From a virus, in the IMG/VR virus record IMGVR_UViG_3300005617_000019, positions 1 through 39,277 of that record: a stretch of DNA of 39,277 nucleotides. One strand, written 5' to 3'. A model generated the notes under the pieces. That model was not told the DNA's origin. It did no database searches and saw only the letters and a list, made by a program, of their open reading frames with translations. Of this stretch, positions 24,839-31,135 are shown piece after piece (position 1 is the stretch's first letter; each line of letters starts with the position of its first letter). The position numbers and the translations under genes are program-made.

Positions 24839-25005
24839 TTCTGACGTTCAACGGCACGCTCGCCGATTTCCAAGTCCTGATCGCGATCTTGCGGAACGAA
24901 GATCCCGATCAGATCGCCGCGCTCACCGCTCAACTCGCGACCGCTCGTGCCACGCTCGAAGCCGCGGAGGCCGCGGATGTGGTGCCCCTTCACCCGACTG
25001 CATAG
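24835..25005 (+). CDS. 56-aa helical small protein
   Basis: 56 aa, ATGA overlap with the preceding gene: MILTFNGTLADFQVLIAILR then DPDQIAALTAQLATARATLE. A short beta strand, then two amphipathic helices; the second looks like a leucine/alanine coiled coil. It has the character of a small oligomeric partner protein. Too short for a family call. Confidence 0.6.
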   Translation: MILTFNGTLADFQVLIAILRNEDPDQIAALTAQLATARATLEAAEAADVVPLHPTA

Positions 25006-25015
25006 GAGACGACAC

Positions 25016-25288
25016 ATGCCTTCACCGATCCTCGCTGACCTCGCCGCGGAAGTGACCGCCTCGACCACCGTCATGGCCAGCGCCTCGGCGCTCATTCGGG
25101 GGATCGCCGCCCGCGTCCAGGCCGCCGTCGACGCGGCCCTGGCCAATGGTGCGACCGCCGAAGAACTCGCGCCCGTGCAGGCGGAAGTCGACGCGCTGAA
25201 AGCGTCCGACGCCGATCTGACCGCCGCGATCACCGAGAACACGCCCGCCGCGTCCGGTGGGATGAACGCCGCGCCGAAGCACAAGTAA
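25016..25288 (+). CDS. 90-aa coiled-coil phage protein
   Basis: 90 aa from ATG 25016, with GGAG nine bases upstream. It is helical throughout: ADLAAEVTASTTVMASASAL, IRGIAARVQAAVDAALANGA, then ELAPVQAEVDALKASDADLT and a flexible end (NTPAASGGMNAAPKHK). The pattern EVTxxxTVMxSAxxLIxGIAxRI ... LAxxVAANTPA is common among small phage proteins of this size, which usually lie near structural or lysis genes. A gap of 149 bases follows with no gene. Confidence 0.7.
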   Translation: MPSPILADLAAEVTASTTVMASASALIRGIAARVQAAVDAALANGATAEELAPVQAEVDALKASDADLTAAITENTPAASGGMNAAPKHK

Positions 25289-25437
25289 GCCCCGCGATCT
25301 CTCGTCCAGGCGTGCGCCGCGGGTTGCGCTGGGAGCCCGATCCGTCGGCGTGCGTCTGTTTTATTCACCCGCGTTGTTGGAGTCGTCGCCTATGGCCCCC
25401 CGTCCGCCACCCATCGTCGGTCTGAAAGCTGGTTCGT
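25289..25437 (+). promoter_or_regulatory. 149-base leader before the exported-protein gene
   Basis: No convincing gene. It contains a GC-rich stretch able to form weak hairpins (GCGCCGCGGGTTGCGCTGGG), then CGTGCGTCTGTTTTATTCAC, the only T-rich run nearby, which could be a weak terminator or a promoter-like sequence for the exported protein. A 38-codon frame starting at 25392 overlaps the next gene in another frame and has no ribosome site. Confidence 0.3.
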
Positions 25438-26715
25438 ATGTCCGCCTCGTCTTGGGGACGTCGTCTCCTCCCCCTCTGTCTGATCCTCCTCGTCGCCCCC
25501 GCCGCTAGCGCACAATTCGCGATTCACGGGCACCCGCAAAAAGCCACGTACGCCAGTCCGGCCGAGTGGCTCGCCGTCGACAGTCAGTGCTGGATCGGGA
25601 ATCCTGATCCGCTCCAGGCCGGGCATATTCACGTCGTCCCGAAGGCGCCCGCGTACGCCCAGATCACCGACTACGCGCCCTTCGACGTGCCGATCACGAT
25701 CAAAGCGCACAAGATCGCGGGGATCGTCGGCCTCGTGCGCGGCGAGCATGTGCGCCGCATCGTGTGGGACGCCACGGGCACCGAGGAACTGCCCGTCATG
25801 CGGGGCAACCCCGACGGCCTGGTCGAATGGACCGGCGTCGCCACCGTCGATCTGACGCTCGGCGACGATGGGCCGGGCGGGCTGCACATCTTCCTGACGC
25901 CGCTGCATGGCTGGCTCGAAGTGCGGATCTTCACCCGGACGGTGTTGGACGATGGATCGCAACTCGACGCGAGCGCCGTCTTCCCGCTCTACTCGGCGAT
26001 CGATCTGAGTGCGCCCGAGAAACCGGCGGCGGAGCAAGGCAATCCCGGCGTGCATCATCGGGCGGCCTGTGTGTTCTCCGATCCGAGCGGGACGGCGATC
26101 GCGGGCGAGGTGATCACGGAAATCGACAACTACCTGCCCTTGGTGCCGATCACCGCGCCGTACCCCACGATCGCGAATGTCTACAACTACACCGCGCCGG
26201 CCGGCGTGGCGCTCACGAGCGAACTGTTTGAACAGCGGCTGGATCCCGACCTGCATCACGGCGTCATGGGCTCGCTGATTCGCCAGGACGTGATCCCGCC
26301 CGAGTTGAACAAGCAGCTCGTGACGCCGATCGTGTTGGACCCGGCGGTGATGGGGACCGGCGCGCATAAAGCGATGGTCGTCTGGACGCAGCCCTTTCCC
26401 ACCCAGGCCGTCTCGGCGGTGATCGTGTTTCCGGTGACCGTCGGGACGGGCGTCCCGGTACCGACGACCTGCACCGATCCGACGGCGACGAATGTCGGCG
26501 GGCTGTTGCCGTGCATCTTCCCGCCGCCGCCGGTGTTGATCTGCAACGATCCGGCGGCCTTGAATGACGGCGGGCCGCTGCCGTGCGTCTACAACCCGCC
26601 GCCACCGGCGCCGGTGTGGACGACGTTCGACGCGATCGTGCAGCGCTTCGGGACCGAGGATCGCTATCGGATCTGCGACACGGTGACGCACTGTGTGGAG
26701 ATCGTGATTCGTTAA
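25438..26715 (+). CDS. exported protein with signal peptide and Cys-Pro repeat tail
   Basis: 425 aa. Residues 1-25 form a signal peptide (SWGRRLLPLCLILLVAPAAS, with cleavage expected after ASA-Q). The middle 320 residues are beta-rich (VRIFTRTVLDDGSQLDASAV, PGVHHRAACVFSDPSGTAIA) without metal-binding or catalytic motifs. Residues about 340-400 carry two CxDPxAxNxGGxLPCxxxPPPP repeats (CTDPTATNVGGLLPC, CNDPAALNDGGPLPC). The last 30 residues end in a paired Cys pattern (RICDTVTHCVEIVIR). It is the terminal gene of the plus operon and its stop overlaps the convergent gene. Secretion by the host is predicted; a lysogenic-conversion or envelope role is inferred. Confidence 0.7.
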   Translation: MSASSWGRRLLPLCLILLVAPAASAQFAIHGHPQKATYASPAEWLAVDSQCWIGNPDPLQAGHIHVVPKAPAYAQITDYAPFDVPITIKAHKIAGIVGLVRGEHVRRIVWDATGTEELPVMRGNPDGLVEWTGVATVDLTLGDDGPGGLHIFLTPLHGWLEVRIFTRTVLDDGSQLDASAVFPLYSAIDLSAPEKPAAEQGNPGVHHRAACVFSDPSGTAIAGEVITEIDNYLPLVPITAPYPTIANVYNYTAPAGVALTSELFEQRLDPDLHHGVMGSLIRQDVIPPELNKQLVTPIVLDPAVMGTGAHKAMVVWTQPFPTQAVSAVIVFPVTVGTGVPVPTTCTDPTATNVGGLLPCIFPPPPVLICNDPAALNDGGPLPCVYNPPPPAPVWTTFDAIVQRFGTEDRYRICDTVTHCVEIVIR

Positions 26716-27074
26716 TGCACCGTCCGCCCCGCGTCGCCGTCGAGCGCCTCGACGTCGGCGCGGGACAACAACACGCCGCGCGGATACTTGGCCCCGTTCC
26801 GTTGAAAGCTCGGCAAGTCATCGATCCGCAACGTCATCACTTCCCCGCCGGGGTTGCATTTCAAGGTGTGGGACTTCTTGATCGCCGCACTCAACCAGAC
26901 GATCTCCACCTCCGCTGGCGGCAACCCGGCGCGCGCGCGAATCGCTTGCAGGACCGGCAGCGCCTCCGCCTGGTCGGCCTCATACACGTCGATCACCGCC
27001 GCCCCGAGGAACTGATCCCCCGTCGGCCGCTCCGGATCGGTGAAGGACAGCCAGTAGGTGCGAGTCTCACTCAT
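26712..27074 (-). CDS. conserved phage protein with CNPGGEV motif
   Basis: 120 aa from ATG 27074. The sequence TRTYWLSFTDPERPTGDQFL then GAAVIDVYEAD is followed by EIVWLSAAIKKSHTLKCNPG and GEVMTLRIDD. This pattern (YWLSFxDPxRPxGxQFLGAxV ... CNPGGEV) is a recurrent uncharacterised protein in phages and in phage-like genomic regions. It is soluble, alpha/beta, about the usual length (110-130). It is coupled by ATGA to the 35-aa membrane gene upstream and ends tail to tail with the exported protein. Function unknown. Confidence 0.7.
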   Translation of the reverse strand: MSETRTYWLSFTDPERPTGDQFLGAAVIDVYEADQAEALPVLQAIRARAGLPPAEVEIVWLSAAIKKSHTLKCNPGGEVMTLRIDDLPSFQRNGAKYPRGVLLSRADVEALDGDAGRTVH

Positions 27075-27178
27075 TCGAAATAGCCACCAAATCCGGCGCA
27101 CGTCGACAGGTATAAGCCGGCGCACAGCACCCAGAACAGCCCGATCGCGAGCGCGCGGATCAGGTGCGCGTGTTTCAC
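27071..27178 (-). CDS. 35-aa single-helix membrane peptide
   Basis: 35 aa starting at a GTG at 27178, with GTGA overlap to the double-HTH gene and ATGA overlap to the next. The sequence KHAHLIRALAIGLFWVLCAG then LYLSTCAGFGGYFE has one membrane helix (residues about 7-26). The coupling at both ends supports translation. Role unknown; small one-helix proteins often modulate host membrane enzymes. Confidence 0.6.
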   Translation of the reverse strand: MKHAHLIRALAIGLFWVLCAGLYLSTCAGFGGYFE

Positions 27179-27723
27179 AGCGCCTCCAGATCGACCCGCC
27201 GAATCTTCCACCCGCGATCTTTCACCGCCGGCAGCCGTCCCTCGTGAATCGCCCGGACGAGGAACGTGCGGGACCACCCGGAAGCGTCCACCGCCTCCGA
27301 CAGCGTGAGGATCGGCCGTGTCGGACCTGTCGGGGGATCTGTCGGACCTGTCGGACCGATCGGGGCGCTGCCGACCAGCGCGGCGCGGATGCCTTGGAGG
27401 ATCTCGACGAGCCCCGCAATGTCGACCGGCGGCCGCTGGGTCAGCCCGTGGCCGTTGCCCGAGTCGGGGATCGTCGCCAGATAGGGCGTGCGGACCTCCA
27501 CGGACCCGCCCAACGCGAGATCGCGGACCTGCGAGGCCCGATACAGGGTCGGGAAGCCCGGCCGCGCCTTGGCCTCGAGTTTCCCGGCGCGGGCGCGCCG
27601 TTCGATTGTGCGTTCGTCGACGCCGAGCATCTTCGCCGCTTCAGCTTTGGTGATCCACGCCGACGCCCCGACAGGGCCGACGACAGTGTCGTCGGGGGTT
27701 CCACGGGACACGATCGGCGGCAT
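27175..27723 (-). CDS. double helix-turn-helix regulator
   Basis: 182 aa with two excisionase/MerR-type HTH domains. The first (residues about 20-75) is AWITKAEAAKMLGVDERTIE, RRARAGKLEAKARPGFPTLY, RASQVRDLA. The second (about 137-180) is LTLSEAVDASGWSRTFLVRA, IHEGRLPAVKDRGWKIRRVD. Between them is a Pro/Gly-rich linker (GPTGPTDPPTGPTRP) built from a tandem DNA repeat. One HTH of this kind is the usual length; two on one chain suggest binding to two adjoining sites or DNA bridging. It sits downstream of the replication initiator. Confidence 0.75.
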   Translation of the reverse strand: MPPIVSRGTPDDTVVGPVGASAWITKAEAAKMLGVDERTIERRARAGKLEAKARPGFPTLYRASQVRDLALGGSVEVRTPYLATIPDSGNGHGLTQRPPVDIAGLVEILQGIRAALVGSAPIGPTGPTDPPTGPTRPILTLSEAVDASGWSRTFLVRAIHEGRLPAVKDRGWKIRRVDLEAL

Positions 27724-27989
27724 TAGTGGCGCCTCACAAAAAACTTTTCCGCGCGCACGAGCAGCGCGTGTTGTGTCGGGTCAAGCGCCGCTTTGTCGGC
27801 GGCCGTCATGCACCGCAGGCCGAGACCGTCAGTGAACAGCAGCCAGGCGCCGCAGTACACGCACAGCGTCGTATCACCGGACGCAGGCGGGCGTGACGGG
27901 CGCGTGTCGGCCTCGCCGTGCGCGTCGATCGTGTCGCCGCAAGTGGGACACGTCAGCGCCGGCATCCGCCAAATGACAGGATCGGTCAT
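27723..27989 (-). CDS. 88-aa zinc-ribbon protein
   Basis: 88 aa: MTDPVIWRMPALTCPTCGDT with C-P-T-C, then CVYCGAWLLF with C-V-Y-C, separated by about 35 residues, the classic zinc ribbon. The C terminus (RCMTAADKAALDPTQHALLV) is helical. It is coupled to the replication initiator before it (ATGA) and to the double-HTH gene after it (TAATG). Such small ribbons commonly bind nucleic acid or RNA polymerase. Function not known. Confidence 0.7.
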   Translation of the reverse strand: MTDPVIWRMPALTCPTCGDTIDAHGEADTRPSRPPASGDTTLCVYCGAWLLFTDGLGLRCMTAADKAALDPTQHALLVRAEKFFVRRH

Positions 27990-28660
27990 CCGGTTTTCCT
28001 CTCCAGGCCGAGCCCCTTGCGCAGCGCGTCGGCGAGCTGGCCCCACTGCGGCGTCGGCCGCTCCGGGCGTTCGAGCGGCGCGTTGATGTCCGCGAGCAAG
28101 CCAAGCGTTTGTTGATGCAACGGCGCGGCGTCCGGCGGTCGACTTTCGCCTTCGTCTCTTTCTGAGTTTTCCACAGGGGAAGACAGCGGCGCGCGCCGCG
28201 CGACGCTCTTTGGATCTAATACGGGATCTAATACGGGATGGTCTGCCACTTTGGCAGTCAGATCGGACAAAGTGGCAGTCAGATCGGACAAAGTGGCAGT
28301 CAGATCGGATCCGGTTTGAATGCCAAAGTGGCAGTCAGATTTGTGATCAGGCACCACGACTTTCGCCATCGTCGCCGAGGTCGCCAGCCGATCCAGCACG
28401 ATCCGATAGACGGTCGGCCAGCGATGGGTGTGCGCGCCGACAATCCACCCGTCCGCCTCGAGCCGACGCAAGCAGCGGGCGATGGTCCGCAAGGATAAAT
28501 CCGGGATGCGACTTTGGAGCTTCTCAATACTCGGGCAGGCGTTCGTTCCCGTCTCGTAGTGCGCGAAGGACGCGAGCGCCAGGAGCACGCGACTATCCGA
28601 CGACGTGTGAAAACCCGTCGTCAGGGCGATCCGTTCCGCGATGGAGAGGCGGTAACTCAT
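27986..28660 (-). CDS. probable replication initiator (winged-helix, iterons inside the gene)
   Basis: 224 aa from ATG 28660. Residues about 10-95 are a winged helix-turn-helix (SRVLLALASFAHYETGTNAC, SIEKLQSRIPDLSLRTIARC, LRRLEADGWIVGAHTHRWPT), the N-terminal type of replication-organiser proteins. Residues 108-137 are three or four repeats of SDLTATL, and 141-150 is a VLDP repeat; both arise from tandem DNA repeats (28204-28345) that look like initiator-binding iterons, as in lambda O. The rest is Pro-rich with a small C-terminal helix (WGQLADALRKGLGLERK). No helicase or DnaC gene accompanies it, so host helicase loading is presumably recruited directly. Function inferred. Confidence 0.65.
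   Translation of the reverse strand: MSYRLSIAERIALTTGFHTSSDSRVLLALASFAHYETGTNACPSIEKLQSRIPDLSLRTIARCLRRLEADGWIVGAHTHRWPTVYRIVLDRLATSATMAKVVVPDHKSDCHFGIQTGSDLTATLSDLTATLSDLTAKVADHPVLDPVLDPKSVARRAPLSSPVENSERDEGESRPPDAAPLHQQTLGLLADINAPLERPERPTPQWGQLADALRKGLGLERKTG
28204..28345 (-). repeat. iteron-like repeats, candidate replication origin
   Basis: Three 21-bp tandem copies with the core TGGCAGTCAGATCGG at 28252, 28273 and 28294 and a fourth, partly conserved, at 28329 (TGGCAGTCAGAT). The first and fourth are flanked by inverted TGCCA/TGGCA (CTGCCA-CTT-TGGCAG at 28243-28257; TGCCA-AAG-TGGCA at 28321-28333). Two copies of GGATCTAATACG (12 bp) lie just left, at about 28212-28235, and are the AT-richer part. 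This arrangement (iterons plus an AT-richer repeat inside an initiator gene) is typical of theta origins. Confidence 0.6.
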
Positions 28661-28701
28661 CGCCCGATCCGAGCGCAGTCTTTTGCGACAGTTGCACGGG
28701 C

Positions 28702-28716
28702 TACCACCCTCTGGTA
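28702..28716. promoter_or_regulatory. operator-like inverted repeat TACCA-N5-TGGTA
   Basis: TACCACCCTCTGGTA: a perfect 5-bp inverted repeat with a 5-bp spacer, in the gap between the initiator gene (start 28660, minus) and the plus-strand membrane ORF (28768). It lies about 42 bases upstream of the initiator start, a suitable place for a repressor of replication. Binding partner unknown. Confidence 0.45.
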
Positions 28717-28767
28717 ATTTGATCGCATCTCGCACCTCGGGTTCTCACGCTCGGCTCCCATCTGGAC

Positions 28768-28998
28768 GTGGGCCGTTTGCACCGGACCACGTCCCCTCTC
28801 TTCGACTCCCCTCAGTTACGCAAAGGCCGCCTCGTCGTCGGGATCCTCTTCGTCCTCGTCATCGAGATCCTCGGGATCTTCGAGCTCGTCGTCGTCGGGC
28901 TCTTCTTCGCGATCCTCACGGGGTTCGTCTTGGAAGCGCCAGAACGGCAGAACAAGAACGACGAAGATCTCTATGCGCGAATAGGCTCCCCGGCGTAG
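28768..28998 (+). CDS. 76-aa single-helix membrane protein (opposite strand)
   Basis: 76 aa, possible GTG start at 28768 without a good ribosome site. Residues about 20-52 are strongly hydrophobic (RLVVGILFVLVIEILGIFEL, VVVGLFFAILTGFV) and the end is polar (PERQNKNDEDLYARIGSPA). From 28831, 34 consecutive codons end in G or C, the pattern of real genes here; the opposite frame (a 76-aa acidic protein) does not. The last 17 codons lie within element F. It stands between two minus-strand genes with its own direction. Start position uncertain. Confidence 0.45.
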   Translation: MGRLHRTTSPLFDSPQLRKGRLVVGILFVLVIEILGIFELVVVGLFFAILTGFVLEAPERQNKNDEDLYARIGSPA

Positions 28999-29032
28999 GC
29001 CCGACGGTTTCCCTACCGCGTCGCAAGCTGAG
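28955..29032 (+). repeat. GAC-tract/double-CGCG element F, at the 3' end of a gene
   Basis: Plus strand: GAACGACGAAGATCTCTATG, CGCGAATAGGCTCCCCGGCG, TAGGCCCGACGGTTTCCCTA and CCGCGTCGCAAG. The CGCG motifs are 41 bp apart. Over 28976-29025 it is almost identical to element E (33447-33497), differing at about four positions. It ends 22 bases before the stop codon of the minus-strand gene at 29043. It also encodes the last residues of the plus-strand membrane ORF. Confidence 0.55.
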
Positions 29033-29042
29033 TGCTCTTCCG

Positions 29043-29549
29043 TCATGGCCGGTCACTCGCGTCGACGGCTTCGCGGAGCAGCCGCGCACCGGTGTCGCAT
29101 TGATTGAACGGCTGCTCGCGACACTGCGTGCAGATGTCGAGATGTTGATGGTACGGCGTCGCATCCACGGCTGGGAGATCACCACGCTTGCCCACCGATA
29201 GCCCTACCGCATCGACGGCCGGTGATCGTTCGAGCGTCGCGCGGACGCGCCGGCACATGGCGTGGTGTCCGCGCAGCGCGTCGGCCTTCGACGTGTAGCG
29301 ATCCATCTCGCCGTCGAGCACGCCGCCAAAGACCATCGTTTCCCACAGCGCGGGCGGGCCGTCGCCCCAGCTGTGATCCAGCCCCAGGAACACGGTCGAG
29401 ATCCGAATCTCCAGCGCGTTCGGGCCTTCGTCCTTGTCGTACGCGAGATGCCGCTCCGCGGTCTGCATCCACCGCCCCCAGGTCAACAGGTCGTCACAGG
29501 GCTGCGGCTCGCCGTGTTCGTCGAGGATGTATCGGCCGGGCATCGTCAT
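29043..29549 (-). CDS. conserved phage protein with Zn-knuckle-like C terminus
   Basis: 168 aa from ATG 29549, which lies 29 nt after the distal CGCG of element D. The first 105 residues match a recurrent uncharacterised phage protein: RYILDEHGEPQPCDDLLTWG, RISTVFLGLDHSWGDGPPAL, WETMVFGGVLDGEMDRYTSK, ALRGHHAMCRRVRATLE. The end (HLDICTQCREQPFNQCDTGA, RLL) has a Cys pair and a third Cys as in small zinc knuckles. About 110 aa is the usual size of the first part, so this looks like a fusion with a knuckle protein. Role unknown. Confidence 0.7.
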   Translation of the reverse strand: MTMPGRYILDEHGEPQPCDDLLTWGRWMQTAERHLAYDKDEGPNALEIRISTVFLGLDHSWGDGPPALWETMVFGGVLDGEMDRYTSKADALRGHHAMCRRVRATLERSPAVDAVGLSVGKRGDLPAVDATPYHQHLDICTQCREQPFNQCDTGARLLREAVDASDRP

Positions 29550-29640
29550 CCGACAAACCTGCTTCGATGCGGTGTTCTCGCGGTGCCTGAGTCTGATTGA
29601 ACGTCGAGGGCGCGGATCATCGTTCGTCTCGTCCGTCGTG
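29550..29640 (-). promoter_or_regulatory. GAC-tract/double-CGCG element D, upstream of a start codon
   Basis: Minus strand: GACGGACGAGACGAACGATG, ATCCGCGCCCTCGACGTTCA, then CTCAGGCACCGCGAGAACAC and CGCATCGAAGCAGG. The CGCG motifs are 32 bp apart and the distal one ends 29 nt before the ATG at 29549. The stretch CACCGCATCGAAGxAGG is shared with element A. The tract is less regular than in A to C. Confidence 0.55.
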
Positions 29641-29645
29641 TTCTT

Positions 29646-29813
29646 CTACCGTTCGTCCTCTTGTCGTCGTTGCAAGTCCAACAATTCCGCGTGCCGCTTC
29701 TCGGTGATCTTCACGAACTGTTCGAGGGGCAGATGCACGAACAGATGGAACCAGAGCCACACGCCGATCCCGACGCCCGCGATCACGCCGAGGATCGCGG
29801 TGACCCAGCCCAT
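29646..29813 (-). CDS. 55-aa single-helix membrane protein
   Basis: 55 aa, ATG 29813 directly after the previous TGA. Residues 4-24 form a membrane helix (VTAILGVIAGVGIGVWLWFH), followed by a charged coiled-coil-like end (EQFVKITEKRHAELLDLQRR, QEDER). Adjacent genes are contiguous or overlap, which supports translation. This is the topology of small membrane anchors and of some spanin-like or superinfection-exclusion proteins, but no family can be named. Confidence 0.6.
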   Translation of the reverse strand: MGWVTAILGVIAGVGIGVWLWFHLFVHLPLEQFVKITEKRHAELLDLQRRQEDER

Positions 29814-30062
29814 TCACGACTCCCCCACCGGCAGAATCGGAATCCGTAACGATCGCGTCGGCTCCCGACGGGTCAACACTTCCGCCAGCAAGGCCAACCG
29901 CCCCGCCCCAAAGGCGATCGCTTCCGGCGTCGTCAGATCGGTTTGATCCACCATCCCTTGTTGCAGCTGGCGCCAGAGTTCGGGCGTGGGCATCGCTTGA
30001 TACGCCGCATACGCGGTGCGCCAGTGGAAGCGGGCGGCGTCGCGAAAGTCGTCCTCAGACAT
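29814..30062 (-). CDS. 82-aa helical protein of unknown function
   Basis: 82 aa: MSEDDFRDAARFHWRTAYAA, then YQAMPTPELWRQLQQGMVDQ and a mixed end (LLAEVLTRREPTRSLRIPIL, PVGES). Helical and soluble. It overlaps the gene before by nine bases and touches the next. The pattern HWRTAYAAYQAMP ... LTTPEAIAFGAGRLALLAEV could be a small helical bundle. No recognised relatives. Confidence 0.6.
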   Translation of the reverse strand: MSEDDFRDAARFHWRTAYAAYQAMPTPELWRQLQQGMVDQTDLTTPEAIAFGAGRLALLAEVLTRREPTRSLRIPILPVGES

Positions 30063-30276
30063 ACGGATTGGGCTCCCCCAACCGCCGCAAGCGCATCGCC
30101 TCGTCCGGCAGATCGTGTTCCGCGCACAACGTCGCGAGGGCGGCGAGCTCCTTCGCGCTAGGCGCGTCCCACGGGCGATCCACGAAGGTCCGGAATAACC
30201 GCTCGACGGCTTGGCGCAGATGCGCGCGGCGCGTCTCGCGATCGGCGCTGGGGCTGTAGGCGAGGGTGAGTTTCAT
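30055..30276 (-). CDS. 73-aa protein of unknown function
   Basis: 73 aa: MKLTLAYSPSADRETRRAHL, RQAVERLFRTFVDRPWDAPS, then AKELAALATLCAEHDLPDEA. A short beta start followed by two helices. Coupled by ATGA to the gene upstream (30273). Nothing in it points to a function; it belongs to a run of small genes behind the recombinase. Confidence 0.6.
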   Translation of the reverse strand: MKLTLAYSPSADRETRRAHLRQAVERLFRTFVDRPWDAPSAKELAALATLCAEHDLPDEAMRLRRLGEPNPYV

Positions 30277-30431
30277 GGGGTGTCCTCCTCGTCGTCGACA
30301 TAGCCGATCCAGACTTCGCCGTGCTCGTAGCAGATCGCGTCCTCGTCGACGCCGTTGACGACCGCCAGACCGGCGGCCGGGGCCTGCGTGCGTAACTCTT
30401 CAAGCGCGTCGATCAACTCATCGAGCGTCAT
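30273..30431 (-). CDS. 52-aa acidic protein downstream of the recombinase
   Basis: 52 aa: MTLDELIDALEELRTQAPAA then GLAVVNGVDEDAICYEHGEV and WIGYVDDEEDTP. Strongly acidic, helix followed by beta, about pI 3.5 by composition. It begins with ATGA overlap to the recombinase stop and ends with ATGA overlap to the next gene, so its frame is fixed at both ends. Small acidic proteins may act as modulators of DNA-binding partners; that is inference. Confidence 0.65.
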   Translation of the reverse strand: MTLDELIDALEELRTQAPAAGLAVVNGVDEDAICYEHGEVWIGYVDDEEDTP

Positions 30432-31135
30432 ACACTCGCCTTCAAAGTCCGCGCAACGTACTCAAACCGCCACGGTGTGCCGCGTCGCGTCGTCCAGCCG
30501 TGCCGGTTCAAATCCTCCGCAATCCGTCGCACGGTATAGCCATGCGCGTGCAGTTCGAGAATCCGCGCGATCAACCGTTGCTCCACCGGCGCCGGCTCCA
30601 GGTGCACACCATCGGCCGCGAGCTGCGAGCCGTAGGGCACGTTGCCGATCCGTTCCCGCCGGCCGCGCTTCACCGCCAACGCGCCCGTCGTCCGCGCTTT
30701 GATCAGCAGCCGTTCGTATTGCGCGAACCCGTCGATAATCCACCGCAGCAGCACACTCGCCGGGTCGTTGTCGGTGCCGCCTTCGCCGGCCGCCGACACG
30801 ATCTGCGCGCCGCGCTTGCTCACCGACCGCTCGACAATGGCGACCTCAAGCCCATCGCGACCCAGCCGATCCCGTTTCGCGACCACGAGCACGCAGCCGC
30901 GCCGCAGCGCCCCGACCGCCTCGACCAGCACCGGCCGATCGGCCATCGCCAGCGCGCCGGACACGCCCGCGTCCTCGTAGATGGCGCGCACGTCGAGCCC
31001 TAACCGGGCCGCCGTCTCCGCGATGCTCGCGCGTTGTGCCTCCAGGCCCAACCCGGAGTCCGCCTGCTTCTCCGTGGACACCCGCACGTAGCCGATAGCG
31101 TACGGCCGGTTTGTGACGTGACCCAACGGTGACAT
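30428..31135 (-). CDS. serine recombinase (resolvase/integrase family)
   Basis: 235 aa from ATG 31135. The resolvase domain is complete: AIGYVRVSTEKQ with the nucleophile S20, AQRASIAETAARLGLDVRAI, YEDAGVSGALAMADRPVLVE, VAKRDRLGRD, RWIIDGFAQYERLLIKART. A short C-terminal part follows (VEQRLIARILELHAHGYTVR, RIAEDLNRHGWTTRRGTPWR), the Recombinase HTH. It lacks the long zinc and coiled-coil region of large serine integrases, so it is either a compact integrase or a resolvase. An upstream in-frame extension to 31339 is Ser/Pro-rich and probably not translated. It probably controls integration or dimer resolution. Confidence 0.85.
   Translation of the reverse strand: MSPLGHVTNRPYAIGYVRVSTEKQADSGLGLEAQRASIAETAARLGLDVRAIYEDAGVSGALAMADRPVLVEAVGALRRGCVLVVAKRDRLGRDGLEVAIVERSVSKRGAQIVSAAGEGGTDNDPASVLLRWIIDGFAQYERLLIKARTTGALAVKRGRRERIGNVPYGSQLAADGVHLEPAPVEQRLIARILELHAHGYTVRRIAEDLNRHGWTTRRGTPWRFEYVARTLKASV

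Noticed and set aside
28816-29046. Minus-strand acidic 76-aa frame that looks like a DNA-mimic protein
   Set aside because: The acidic run is the antisense of the hydrophobic plus-strand frame, which has G or C at every third position over 34 codons; the acidic frame also runs through element F and starts at a poor site.
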